Assembly: GCA_034190875.2 (NCBI GenBank)
Contig: CM067356.1
Span: forward strand, 28,481,103 to 28,545,102
Length of the DNA: 64,000 nucleotides
Direction: 5' to 3'
DNA from: Urechis unicinctus
Taxonomy: Eukaryota; Annelida; Polychaeta; Xenopneusta; Urechidae
Made by a program: the position numbers and the translations under genes. The notes under the pieces were generated by a model. That model saw nothing but the letters and a program-made list of their open reading frames with translations. It was not told the DNA's origin and ran no database searches. This document shows positions 24,716 to 36,232 of this stretch, one piece after another. The first letter of the stretch is position 1, and every line of letters begins with the position of its first letter.

Positions 24716-25480
24716 TTTGGCTGTTTGTCCATTTTGTGGGTCCAGGGTCAATGCTGGCGGTGATATCAGTCACCTGGTAAACATTACGCTTACGGTGGAC
24801 CTTGGGATATCATTACTTTCCTACGTCAACGGGCACCAATAATGTCATAGAAAGCAGTAATGGAGACCTCAAGTGGAATAATATAGCATTATTATTCTAC
24901 TTCCACTAAATATATTACTGTTTACATGTATTAGGAACCGTTTGCATGCATATTCCTTGTACCAGCGTGTTGAGAGTTGAGGATAAGGCTATCCAGAGGC
25001 TGAACCGACAGCTGACCACGAGAAGGCATAAATACAATTGACAGCCTAAGCTTTTATGAATTCACCTGAGTAATTGACTAAAATATATGCATCCGATTTT
25101 TTGGATGAAAGAAGGTTTAAAATAAACGACTGTTTGACCTCCCATATCATGAAAATGATTTACTCTCTCTGATCTGTGGTCAATAATGTTAACAAAACAT
25201 TTTCAGAATGAAGAGTACCCTTTTGTTGGCTTTATTGAATGTATCTGATCTCAATTATACCAAAAAATCCCGAAGCATTACCGACTGCAATATGTGCGTT
25301 TGGGAAGAGTGGTAGCAATTGTAATTTAGAAGATTCTAGCCTTTTCTATTCCTGGATGAAAATCATGCAGTCATCTAACATAAATCCCATTGTAGCTTTG
25401 CTATTTTAGCTCAACGCATATACAGGCTGCATTCAAAATCTTACAAGGATTGCATTAAGTAGTTTACATGAATAAGGGCA
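24716..25480. other. C2/C3-shared sequence, no gene seen
   Basis: Highly similar to 51,256-52,020 in C3. No frame with splice support. Confidence 0.4.
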
Positions 25481-25600
25481 TTGTTTGGAGCATCCGTGAC
25501 AACATTATCAAAGGTATGGTCATCAGCAAAGATATATGAATGATGAACATCGAACGATGTATTATTCCGGCGTTTGTAGTAGCAAAAGTAAGCACGAAAA
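25481..25600 (-). mobile_element. Possible antisense LINE fragment with FADD box
   Basis: On the minus strand 25,490-25,545 reads IFADDHTFDNVV, resembling the catalytic FADD motif of LINE reverse transcriptases, but the flanks are too decayed to confirm. The same text occurs at about 52,030-52,080 in C3. It may be an older insertion facing the LINE that starts at 25,650. Confidence 0.35.
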
Positions 25601-25649
25601 TATTTTGCCTCATAATGCGGCTTTAATCTTTTTATCTGAAAAATAGAAA

Positions 25650-26880
25650 TCAGTGTGACAAGTATTATGGAATACTCTCAGAAACAAAAAATATAACTTG
25701 TGGGGTTCCCCAGGGTTATGTCCTGGGACCCATACTTTTTCTACTATATATTAAGCATTTATGTCAAGCATCTGATAGAATGTTTCTAATTTTGTTTGCT
25801 GATGGTACAAATTTATTCATGGTGGGAAAAGATGCTAACACAATTGAATATGAATTTAACATTGAGCTTAAGAAAGTTGTTAATTGGTTACATGTAAACC
25901 GCCTTACGTTGAATGTAAAAAAGACACAAATAATGACCTTTTCATGTAATAGAAATATCAGAAATAGAATCAACAAAATAGTTATTGATGATACTATACT
26001 TGATACTGTGAACACAATAGGTTTTCTCGGTGTTGTTATAAACAATCAACTGTCATCGTCTAGTCATATAAAATTAATCTCAAATAAAGTATCGAAAAAT
26101 ATTGGTATTCTCAAAAAGGTGAGAAATAAATTAAACAGGGAGACTCTTATCAATATGTATTATACTTTTATCTATCCGTATTTGACCTATTGTAATCTAA
26201 TCTGGGGGAAATGCAGCTCATAAATATTTAATGAGGTTACATTTACTACAAAAGCGTGCTGCAAGAATCATATGTGATGCAGAATTCAGAGCACATACTC
26301 CTGAGTTATTTGTACTATGTAAAATCCTAAATATTTTTAATCTGCACATACTTAGATGTTGTTTATTTATGTTCAAGTATAGATTAAAGTTGTTGCCTGA
26401 AACTTTATTTAATATGTTCAGAACCAAAGATACTGTACATGGTTATCACACTAGGCAATTATCAGGATATAGACTACCTTGCTGTCATACAACATTGAAG
26501 CAAAAATCGCTAACTTATATGGCACCATATTTCTGGAGTGAAATTGTCATTTTACATAATATCGAAGTCAATAAGAGCTGTCATATATTTAAGGAACAAT
26601 TATTCCTGTACATTATATCCTCCAATCAATAGCATAATATTTAAATATTTATGTGACATTATATCATTGAATAAGTATATATACTTTATATATATTTTTT
26701 TTCTTGCTTTCAGCTGTTAGTTACTTCTGTCATTAAGTGTAGTTAATCAAGGAAACTGAAAAAAACAGTTTACTGATCCAGTTTCCATTTGTCTCAATAC
26801 ACTTGATGTTAAATCTGCAAACTGTTGTTGTTGTATTTGTATTATTCGAGACAATAAACCATTATTACTATTAAACCAAC
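25650..26880 (+). mobile_element. LINE 3' half, dead reverse transcriptase (C2)
   Basis: Non-LTR retrotransposon with the RT landmark GVPQGYVLGPILFLLYI, then FADGTN where FADDTN is expected, then VNRLTLNVKKT, GFLGVVINNQLS and INMYYTFIYPYLTYCN. After one stop it continues with LQKRAARIIC and a C-terminal HTRQLSGYRLP...FKEQLF. The order is typical of the Jockey/CR1/Rex group. The 3' tail after 26,632 ends in an AATAAACC(ATT)n-like stretch. It is 5'-truncated. The second catalytic Asp is Gly, so the polymerase would be inactive. The same change is present in the C3 copy, so the element was dead before the segment doubled. Confidence 0.85.
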
Positions 26881-27074
26881 AACGTACCTCACAATATGCA
26901 CAACCACCTTTTTATTACTGTATATATAAACTTTTTGTATGATTGAATCTGGTCCTGGTGAAGCAATAACATGCGAAAATGTTATTGGTCAAGCTACTGA
27001 TCGAACTCATGTACTAAGTATGCATACATTTTATTTAAGTTGGTAGATAATTAAGCAATATTGATTCCGGTATC

Positions 27075-27330
27075 TGCCTTAGACATATCCACAACACAGA
27101 GCGTATTTCTGAACGCTACCGGTAAATATTGTACCGACACAATAGCATATAGCATGCAAATATAAATAGAGAAACTTATTAATAATACATCCATGTTTGA
27201 TAATATATCATACGGACATGCGTCATAGACATATGTACAACACAGAGCGCATTCCTGAACGTTACTAAAAATCATGTACCGATATAGTAACACAAAGCAA
27301 GCAAATACGAAAAGCGCAACTTATCAATAA
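27075..27330. repeat. Two-unit diverged tandem repeat of about 150 bp (C2)
   Basis: AGACATAT-x2-ACAACACAGAGCG begins both units (about 27,082 and 27,227). Each continues into TGAACG, then TGTACCGA and GCAAAT blocks. C3 carries the same pair at 53,622-53,870, so the tandem pair is older than the C2/C3 duplication. Confidence 0.7.
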
Positions 27331-28104
27331 AGAAATCATGTGGGTTTCGCAGTCACCCATGCCGTCTGCTCCCTAAGATCTATGAATTACCGCTAGTCTT
27401 TTACTGTTTCACTAATTGGGTTGATTTGTCTAGGGGTGAGAGGTTTGCATCACTTTTGTCAATAAAACGTCACAAGAAATAATGACGAGCCACGCAACAA
27501 ATACATCACTTTTTTTTCTCTGCATAATCAAAAAAAGACCTTCATAATTAACCAAAAGCAACACAAGCGTTTTTAGCTACTGCAACTAACGTTTAATAAC
27601 TCGTTGCGAACCTGCATCTATATATATATATTAGATATTTCCTACTTACCTTTGGCAGCTTGATGGCCATTACACTACATCCTTATCACATGGCTCACAA
27701 TGTGCTTTCGTCTGAGTGCCTGTTAATCTAGACATAAAGTCGGCTTTGCACTTCAGTCAAATGACTCAACATCAGTCATATAAGCATTCAAATAACTCCA
27801 TCCATCATCGTTGCTGCAGCCCCAATATTCCATTATGTTATGTCCATATTATTCTGTGATTTCATTATATATTGCTGATTGACTTATTGTTGTCAAGAGG
27901 AATTAGTCGCTGAAGTAACATAGCTCACCTGTACATGGTTGGTTGTGTGCCATCCTAGTTGCAATCACATTGTAATCTTAGTCCACTTGGTGTTTTTTAG
28001 TCGTGGTTTATTATTTTGGTCAGCTGCCGTATGATTTTACAACCATATCTCACTCAATCATTACGACAATATATTATAATATAGGCTCAAACGAATGAGG
28101 GTAC
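27331..28104. other. C2/C3-shared sequence, no gene seen
   Basis: It starts with a remnant (GTGGGTTTCGCAG, then CCGTCTGCTCCCT) similar to the beginning of the exon at 38,429, suggesting a decayed extra copy of that exon. The rest holds nothing recognisable. Confidence 0.35.
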
Positions 28105-28900
28105 CTTTACTTCTTGAAGAACAACAAATTGAAAGCAACGATATCACCATTAGTATCTCAGGTCATAACATGGGGGGAGATACTAGTGACGATATTGATG
28201 ATGATGCTGATAGTGATAAAGATAAGGGATGATAATGACAGTGATGATTATGATTTAGCTGGCAGCTGGGATGCAATGGTACTAAGGCTACAGATGACGC
28301 CATGGCAATCACCCGCGATAAAAACTACTCTCAGCCGCTTCTTGGTTTTAACGGTTTTGTGACCTATGAGTAAGAGGCATGCACCCCATTCACCCCTTTC
28401 TAACCCTATTCGCTCTCAGATCGATTGTGTTCACATAAACGGCCATTAGGTATTTACTGCCTACCCTTGATATGCTTGTCTGGAACTGCGCACATTGGTT
28501 TTGTTTGCACGCTGGGTCGGCTAAGCATAACATCCACTCAACTCAACAAAACCAGTCGTCTTTAGTATATCGATGGGTCTACCGTCTAATATCATTCGAT
28601 AGCTTCCATCGCAGCAGTCTTTGTCAATATTTGGTAAGTGACTTGGTCGATTAACCTCAATATAATACAGAACCTGCAAACATCTTGCAATGTATGCTGT
28701 TACTCGTTTTTAATCAAGCAATCACAATTGCAGTTCTTGCTTAATGCGTTCCTGTGGTTTTTTTAGCCGATCTGTGTCAGTTAGTGCACCTGACCCTGTT
28801 ATATACCCCGTTGATATATGTCATTGTATTTGTTCTGGTTTTTTTTATGGCCATTGATATTGTATTGGTATCAACATGCTCTTGTTCATACTTTATCACT
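28105..28900 (+). repeat. Exon-bearing module, unit 1 (C2 only)
   Basis: Similar, at roughly 70-75% by eye, to 31,590-32,545. Both have a GAT-rich stretch, a shared CATAACATCCACT block, a shared TTATAT/GGT...GGTCG block, and a final hydrophobic frame. Here the frame contains QLVHLTLLYTPLIYVIVF followed by FFMAIDIVLV, which could span a membrane. Neither unit is present in C3. Confidence 0.55.
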
Positions 28901-29002
28901 GTACATGGGTACTGTGTCAAATCACTCGTATCATTATACGTTATACTGTGTATGTTATTTAATTTATTTTCCTGAATGCACCACCTCCTCTGACAAACTG
29001 AA

Positions 29003-29251
29003 TTGATTATTGTGAATGTTGAAGCATCCGAAAGAGTCGCTTTATCATCAACGCCAGCACAACAGAAAGCAATGTCTCGCATTCTATTGGGTCCAATGCT
29101 GACTAAGCTGGGAGTCGTGCATAAGTTCACATACACCTGTAAGCCAGTGCATCATTTTCGCGGTTCCATCCTATCATTTCAACTGACATATCCAACATCA
29201 TTTGTGTTCAGCTATATCGCTGCATATCTGGAGTGCATAACGCACTCCTAA
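29003..29251 (+). CDS. Open frame, unknown, weak support
   Basis: 82-codon frame with phrases KAMSRILLGPMLTKLG and VHKFTYTCKPVHHF. A possible donor ACACCT|GTAAGC lies at 29,131 and an AG at 29,065. The peptide looks moderately protein-like. C3 lacks this stretch. Confidence 0.25.
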   Translation: MIIVNVEASERVALSSTPAQQKAMSRILLGPMLTKLGVVHKFTYTCKPVHHFRGSILSFQLTYPTSFVFSYIAAYLECITHS

Positions 29252-29461
29252 GCCAAACTGGTGCAGTGCGTAGTTATATGAGAACAAGTAAAACACACGT
29301 CAGAGAGGACGCCTCATCATCCTTGTAATCATGCCCGCGTGGCATGCGCGCGTGTATTCTTCCCCACTTTTACTCTCATTGCACACATGAGAGTCGTGTG
29401 CTACCAATCTTCTGCATAAGGATTCCATCATGGAGTTGTTTGATTGCGTGCAATGTGTCAG

Positions 29462-29683
29462 CCTTTTGCGCATATCTATGCTTGTCAAAACGATGGTCTC
29501 TATGAATTGTTATATAACCGTAAGACATGCGTTTCAAAGCCACACAGCACCGACATCGCCGTTGTATTGGACAGTAAGTAGGCGCATTGCGTATTCATCG
29601 AATCTGAATTTTAAAAATTACTTCCCACAGCAAAGGCAGGGCTTGCATTTACTGTGCGGCAATGTGTTGCTTGGTTGATTTAA
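29462..29683 (+). CDS. Two candidate exons ending a cysteine-bearing protein (C2)
   Basis: Exon 29462-29573 (acceptor AATGTGTCAG, donor GGACA|GTAAGT, phase 0 to 1) encodes PFAHIYACQNDGLYELLYN and RKTCVSKPHS. A 57-bp intron ending TTCCCACAG leads to 29631-29683, which completes the split codon and runs KAGLAFTVRQCVAWLI to a stop. Both splice sites are strong and conserved in C3. In C3 (55,361 onward) the first exon has a stop after CVS and the second has a one-base insertion, so that copy is probably dead. The pattern suggests a short extracellular domain. The family is unknown. Confidence 0.4.
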
Positions 29684-29760
29684 GAAGGTAAAGTTTTCAA
29701 ATATTCATGTAATTGCTACTTCATCATTATGCCTATTTACACCTCTGTCATTATTATCAG

Positions 29761-29952
29761 ATAGACAGGCAAGCACTACCAGTCAATGTGGGTGGTACCC
29801 AGCATATATGTTATTTGAGTGCATCCCCTCTGATCAAGTTAAATTGCACCTTCCCGTTGCCAAGGAGCAGGTATCTATCAGCCTTAAGATTGATTGACAC
29901 AGGTGTTAATGTAACTCAATCGTGTAATACGTGGAATGTTTGCATCTTTTGA
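29761..29952 (+). CDS. Candidate exon, four cysteines (C2)
   Basis: The acceptor is TCATTATTATCAG. The frame runs IDRQALPVNVGGTQHICYL, then IKLNCTFPLPRSR, and on to QSCNTWNVC and a stop at 29,952. An internal donor AGCAG|GTATCT at 29,871 could end it earlier. N-C-T and N-V-T glycosylation sites are present. The C3 copy at 55,661 has an early stop, so only C2 is open. Confidence 0.35.
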   Translation: MDRQALPVNVGGTQHICYLSASPLIKLNCTFPLPRSRYLSALRLIDTGVNVTQSCNTWNVCIF

Positions 29953-30088
29953 ATCATAAAAGGACTTTTCGTTACGTACACAATGAATAAACAGGTGGGC
30001 CAGCCAGTGGCCACTGAACAATCTGTATATGAATGCCGAAATATATGGCGTTATATATATTTGTATATGGCATTGACATTTGGTGCAG

Positions 30089-30283
30089 GTAAATTGGTTA
30101 AGATGTAATACATGTTATAAGACGCTTGACAATAGTTGTCGGCCGCGATTATGCTTGATGATGACACCCAATTATTGGACCGATATTATATTGGCCGCTG
30201 AGACGCGATTTTACAAAGTGGTCAACAGGGACATTCGTATGGGTGTCTCCATGATGCTATTATTAGATGAAAATCGCCATCAG
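30089..30283 (+). CDS. Candidate exon with NWLRCNTC module (C2)
   Basis: Sixty-five codons, phase 0 to 0, between acceptor ATTTGGTGCAG and donor CATCAG|GTGCGT. Cysteines follow C-x2-C-x8-C-x5-C (RCNTCYKTLDNSCRPRLC). The end has MMLLLDENRHQ, similar to FDENHK in the 13.2-kb and 16.9-kb frames. In C3 the exon is split by about 790 bp (56,077-56,175 and about 56,967-57,065). Either C2 lost, or C3 gained, the intervening sequence. This is the best-bounded exon in the 27-33 kb stretch. Confidence 0.45.
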
Positions 30284-30959
30284 GTGCGTAAGCTTTGCAA
30301 CCAACTAAGCATTTATTCGATTGCTTGAGAGCGGAAGAGAGCCAGAACCACGATCTTAACATATTAGAAAGAAGTATCTAACTATCCTACATCTGCCATT
30401 AATCATGCATCGGTATATTCATCTGACAGAAAAGTATGATTTCTTTGCAAATCCTGTTATATCAGACTAACACATAATCAATATTGATTATAGCAGATCT
30501 ATTCGCACACAACCGAGCAAGCCACGTTTTAGACTTTCGGTAAGCAGGTCTAAGTTGCTTTGCCTTATATTGGCCTTTGTCTAATACGCGCTTTAGTAAG
30601 CACATGCATTCATGTGTAGCTGTGCTTCATGTTACGCTACGACAACGATTACATACGCTAGCACTCATATAGCATACTGGGAATATAACTCGGCACAGGC
30701 TCACAAAGTGATACATAGCTTCAGACAATTGATGCAGCGTAGTTACTGTTACTGGCTTTTATTTCAAAAGTTGCCATATAACGGCAAATAGGATTACGTT
30801 TTGCCTTCGGATACTCATGATAAACTATAATTATCGCTAGCTTAGATATAGCGTGACAAGCTAATTTTTTAAATTTTAGTACACCAAACCGTAAATACTG
30901 TTAGCTGCTAATATATTTGCATCGGGTTTGTACCGGAATATGATTGAACATGTATTAAT

Positions 30960-31070
30960 GTGAAACAAAATCAGCGTTCCCCCCGTTGCAATATCTTGTG
31001 GCGCTGGTCAGTTATTGACTCGGCATTGTTCATGCATCCGATTATGTGTGGGTGTAAGACAATCAACAAT
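30960..31070 (+). CDS. Possible exon ending at a GTAAGT donor
   Basis: A frame with RCNILWRWSVIDSALFMHP and CGCKTINN stops at the consensus donor AACAAT|GTAAGT. The upstream acceptor is not clear. It is cysteine-bearing like its neighbours, but the support is weak. Confidence 0.2.
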
Positions 31071-31589
31071 GTAAGTTTGGTCTTATTACACAACTGGTGT
31101 GAAAGCACTCAGCATACTTGCAGCGCGTTGCTTTGCGTAAGTAATTGGTATTAACACGCGAGGAGGACCAATCTCTCATAACAACATTGCTGGCAACAAC
31201 CCAGTCGAACATCACACTGAGCTCCACTGTTGACCATCTGCGTTTTGCATTTGTTTGCCATTAACCCCCTTTTGATTGATAAACTCAGGTGATCAACTTA
31301 GAACATGTTAAACATGAGACGTCATTATTATGTTGTTGAATTCTGCAATTAATTGGTCATTGCAGTATAATAGCTGGCATATAATGGTTTATCTTTCACA
31401 GTCCTGGTTACTCATCGTATTCTTAGTCTACATGACACATATCGTTCATTACTAACTAGACTATTTAGCTTCAAAATACTCTAGCAAACAGAACTCATCA
31501 CAATATATCGTTATGAAGTTTTTTTAGGGAGACACAGACTTAATCATCGTGAAAAAGACTAACGGGAAGAAAGAAAGCGGAGCGCAAAC

Positions 31590-32545
31590 TATTTCATATT
31601 GTGACATTATCCGCGTCGCAGGTCATGCAATGCCGTGAAGTGATGGTGACGATACTGGTGATGGTTATGATGATGATCCTAATAAACGTGGTAGGGATGA
31701 TAATGATGATAGTGAAGATTATGATGATGATGTTGATCATGAGGAAGGGGACGTCGATGATGATGACAAAAGAAGTGATATCAATAATGATGATGATGAT
31801 GATGAAGATAACGTATATAAATATATATATACGACGGCGATAATTACGGTGATGATGATTATGATGATGATGACGATGATGATAATCATGACGATAATAA
31901 TAATTATGCATAATCTGTTGATGATTATAAAAATGATGATTATGACGATGCTACTGTTGATGATGACGATGACGTGATAATGATGAATATGAGGATGATG
32001 ATAACGATGAAAATGATACTGGCAATGACATTGATGATGATGATAATGATGATATGCTTGAGCATTTAATTATGCACACATATTGCTGGCAGAACATAAC
32101 ATCCACTAAACTCCACATACTCCAGTCGTTCGTAGACTCCCGATAGATCGTTACACTCCTTTACGACCGAATATCAGTTTGAAGCTTGTTTCACAGCAAT
32201 CTTCTTTATAATTGGTCGGGTAACGCGGTCGAATATCCTCCGTATGCGTTTATGGCAGACATGGACAGTCACCTGGCATCCAGGTGCTTCTAGGAGCAGA
32301 TACAATGATACGCATTGGTCCTCCATCGGTCCTCATATAAGTAGTAGAAAATGTAAGTAAGCTGTTTGTTTGTGTGCTCGAGCAGCCGCAATCGTTGCTC
32401 TTGGTTCCAATGTCTTCTGAATTAAACCAGTTATTGCACCTGAAACTGGAAACACATCGTTCGTGTATAGTTGCGGTGGCGCTTCTGGGCCTTATTGTAG
32501 TCATCGATCCTGGTGGTTTTTATTGGTATCTACATGCTCGTTTAC
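31590..32545 (+). repeat. Exon-bearing module, unit 2 (C2 only)
   Basis: Partner of 28,105-28,900. It ends with exon-like 32,386-32,547 (acceptor GCTCGAGCAG), encoding SELNQLLHLKLETH and a hydrophobic CIVAVALLGLIVVI, then FYWYLHARL. The shared pieces QL-x-HL and the final TATTGGTATC-x-ACATGCTC line up with unit 1. Confidence 0.55.
31640..32055. repeat. Imperfect (GAT)n-rich block
   Basis: About 400 bp dominated by GATGAT and ATGATG with many interruptions, read as Met, Asp or His runs in different frames. A weaker form occurs near 28,180-28,250 in the other module unit. Not a gene. Confidence 0.85.
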
Positions 32546-32547
32546 AG

Positions 32548-32678
32548 GCCAGTAATAATGTTCGCGGATATTTTGCTGGACATTCATGTAATTTTAGCGT
32601 TTGGAAAGATGAATCCAGTGTCATTAGAATGAGCGTCAATCAATGCCAATATGGGTCAAATGGTGAAACGATTCACCT
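32548..32678 (+). CDS. Candidate extracellular exon
   Basis: Acceptor CTCGTTTACAG, possible donor CACCT|GTATAT, 43 codons, phase 0 to 2. The peptide has GYFAGHSCNFSVWKDESS and IRMSVNQCQYGSNGETIHL: two cysteines, an N-F-S site and beta-strand alternation. The frame upstream is also open through the acceptor, so the boundary is uncertain. It lies just after module unit 2. Confidence 0.4.
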
Positions 32679-32789
32679 GTATATATATGTATGTATATAT
32701 ATATATAGATTTACTTGCCTTAGTGCAAACTGTGTGAGAGGTGTCGGTTGTCGCTCACTAAATTCATTTATTCCATCCTAATATGCGTC

Positions 32790-34134
32790 GGTGTGGCATA
32801 TGTGCTGGCATCTTGCTACGTTGCCAATTCATCCCCACTTTGTACCAGTCTTGGCCTTGAGAGGTCAGTCGATCTTGAAATTGACGCTAAACGGCGCACA
32901 TGATCAGTTTTTCGTACAAGGGTGCAATGACGTCTTTTGCATAGGGGAACTACGGCAAGATGTCTGACCTTCTCTCTTCAACGCAGGTTTGTGTGTGAAC
33001 GATGACAGAATAGTACGGGGCGTATATAGAGGAATAGTACTTCATCGAATACTGAAGTAGGCTAGGTTAGGTTTGAAAACGATTAGACAAATTCAGGAGA
33101 CAATAAGATGAAGTAAAATAAGTAAAATAGTACAACTGGCTACGTGTTCTAAATGCTACATTAGTTATGAGCTTTTATGTCTATTTATGGTCGCTTGCAG
33201 CACGAATATGAATCATGAGGGAATTTATTGCGCATATATAGCCTTATATAGATTTACTTTGTCGACTTACCAAAGAAGATTTCATGATGTAGTGAAAGTG
33301 TTGTAAACTTGCTAGTTGAAAATTAAGCTTCCCTTTTTGATGAATTGCAGCCCTCCCATAGTAATACATCTTAAACCAATTACCAACATCTTGATGAGTG
33401 AATATGAACATACGCTAGGGATACGCTCGTACGCACTCTCAGTGATTCATCAAGCTCAATTTCATCAGCTATGACATCGTCATTTATAGAACACTTAGTT
33501 AGCTCGTTCTGTGTGATATCTTAATCAAGCTTATTATTCCTGATACCTGCCTTTGTGGCATTAGAATATCATGTGATGCACATCACTATTGAAGCACTTG
33601 TGTTATATTTCAGGTGATCGACGTGATTGACTGTGTGGTAGGATCGGCTACGCACCGACACCGGCTATGATATGTGTCTAGAACGTTTGTTCAGTATCCT
33701 ACAATGCATTGAGAAACAACAAAAACCAGAACAACCAATCACACCCGTTCAGGCTGCTTGATCATGACAGGTGTCAAATGAAAAAGAGAGCGCATGGCTT
33801 ATATCTCAAAAACTTGGAAATAGCTCATTTCAACACCAAACATGATATCACTCACATATAGCCTTTTGGTTACCTCTTTGAATGTCAGCATCAGGTGTTT
33901 TAAGTGCAGGTATCCAAGGGGAAGGCACCTGTTACATAGCTACACCAACTGTGACATTACGATTAAAATGAACAGTGATTAAGCTAATTCGCGCATTTAT
34001 CCAATTCTAGCTTCATACCTTACTCCGTGATTGACCGTGCGATCATTTTTAGTGTTTATCATTTTTAGTGATTCGACCGTCTTGACAATCGGATGATAAA
34101 TACGTGTCTGCAAAGGATATCGCAGGCGCAGCAG
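32790..34134. other. No gene recognised
   Basis: C2-specific AT-rich sequence. No frame with splice support or familiar motif. Confidence 0.4.
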
Positions 34135-34333
<199 letters not shown>

Positions 34334-34853
34334 TACCATATAAGTCCACCATCACGGAGCTGAGTTGCCATATATGGTACACGAGCATTTCATGGAGGAC
34401 AGCAGTGCGTCTCTGGGTTTGGGCTCTGCGTAGCAAGCTGTTGGTGTTCTGCTGTGCATCGAAAATATATGGTCAATACCTAGATCAGGATATTTTCTCC
34501 AATGTACAGCTTAATGTCTGATCGTACCATTGTTAGCTGCTCACCTGAGACTAAGCTTACCTGATAATCAGCATATTGTGGAAATGTTATGATCATGTGT
34601 CTGAAGCTTTGTCAGTACGTGGTCTTAAGAGACGCTTTGATAAGACGCTATGACAAAACGCCTCATTTTAATGGAGGCATCTTCACATAATTCCTGGACA
34701 GAAGGTTTGAATAAGCGCTCATATGCCCCTGTCTCACATTGTCGGAGCAGTCTCCGGAGGACCCCGGAGCATCCTAGAGGCGCCATCTGTATTACATTCC
34801 CGTAGAGAACTTGGATTACGTAATGGACAAACAAGGAGGCACACAGAGAAGAC

Positions 34854-35471
34854 GTGCGTCTGTACGCTGCCAAGATGGAGCTGACAAGGATGCCTCAGTG
34901 GCATGCGGTACATTCCGGTGTAGTCCCCCGGAAAAACGCTGACAACGTCATGGAGGACCTGGTAATAACACAGAGGACCCCGGGAAAACTCGAAGACACT
35001 AAAGACGCTGGAAACAACACGACGGAGGACGCCGGCATCAAGACGGCATTAACGCAGGACCGGCTGGCAGCAACACATAAAGAGTACGTTTTTACCAGGA
35101 TTGGGATCAAAAAAGGTATAAAAGGCGGTTCAAACCATTCCATTGCACATCCCCAGAACATGAACGATGGATCCTGCACCGCCTCTACAAGAATAAGTCG
35201 GCCTGCTATTGGACACCTAGAACTCAACTTGGTCTGTGCTAAAGCTGTTGCTGCTCTAGAGAAAGAAACCGAAGCCACTGAAAGAAAGAGAAAAAAGACT
35301 GATGCTGATGATGCTGAAGGACGAAGGAAAAGAGGTCGGAGTGTATGGGTGAAACCTTGGCTGTTGAGAAAACAACAATATGGGCAGTGTGAAAAACTGA
35401 TCGCAGAACTGATAGAACAAGATGGTAGAAGCTGTAAGAATTTCATGCTTATGAATCCTGACACATTCTAA
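34854..35471 (+). mobile_element. PIF/Harbinger transposase N-terminal fragment
   Basis: A 205-codon frame whose last third reads KRGRSVWVKPWLLRKQQYG, then LIAELIEQDGRSCKNFMLM and NPDTF. This is the characteristic start of Harbinger (HARBI1-like) transposases, normally RxWWVRPW...YG...EL...D...F.NFLRM.P..F. The stop follows right there, and the DDE catalytic domain is missing from the following sequence, so it is a truncated, inactive copy. The earlier two-thirds is Lys/Glu/Thr-rich and not recognised. No terminal inverted repeats were identified. Confidence 0.6.
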
Positions 35472-35699
35472 TCTGCGCCGATTGTGTGCCTTGAGGCCCC
35501 GCCGCCACATGGTCACGTGCCAGAGTCAGTCAACAAGTTACGACGCGGAGCACCCCGCATTGCTACTCTGGGGTCTTGCGGACATTACTGTGGCAAAATT
35601 AGACAGGGCATTAGCGAAGCTAACAACTCTTCAATTTAACGTCGAAGCATACATAAAGGGACTTTGCGTCACTGAGGGTTCAAACATGAAATGAACTCA

Positions 35700-36232
35700 A
35701 AGAGCTTATTTATATATTGTCTTAGGGGAATCCCAGGAACCCCCATAGACTGACAGAGAAAAACCCGAAAAAAACCCCTAACTTTTTTCTGCGAACAATG
35801 CACAAAACACTGCATTTGATTGGCGAAGTAAACTTGCCACGCCTGCTTCTGTAGTGGTCTTTGAATGTAGGTATATATCTAGCTGCTCCTTCCGGATGAA
35901 CTACGGTGGCTTTATGCGTAAATATTTAGCTCTACCTACAAGGCAGTATAATATTCGTTGATGTTGGAACATTCGCGTGATATTTTGTGCTCTTGCACCG
36001 ATACTATTGCATGAGTGTGTGGATTGTTTTGGATTGAGAACGTCGGTGGAGCGGGGTAGAGGAGATTGTGTTGTCTGGCGTCAATTCGCGATTGCTACCA
36101 ATTTACCAACATACTCAAACTTACGGACTTACGGGAGTAAATATTTGGCTACACAGTGTTCGTTTGGTTATTTAACCTTTGTCGCCTGTCAATCGACACA
36201 TTACGAGGTTCGCAGGCATCTTGCCTACCTTC
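35700..36232. other. No gene recognised
   Basis: C2-specific sequence after the Harbinger fragment. A 130-codon frame at 35,977-36,369 has no motif, crosses the C2/C3 homology boundary at 36,233 and is not kept in C3. Confidence 0.35.

Noticed and set aside
24553-24780. Longer open frame overlapping the exon at 24,578 (118 codons at 51,093-51,449 in C3)
   Set aside because: It depends on an alternative start, has different length in the two copies, and is less protein-like than the splice-bounded frame in the other phase.
31594-31911. 80-105-codon frames in both directions over the GAT block
   Set aside because: Low-complexity GAT repeat read in frame (Asp, Met or His runs). No composition or splice support.
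32250-32504. 84-codon minus-strand frame
   Set aside because: No acceptor, motif or paralogue. The plus strand there holds the better exon candidates.
34895-35464. 189-codon minus-strand frame
   Set aside because: Antisense shadow of the Harbinger frame; its composition reflects the complementary strand.
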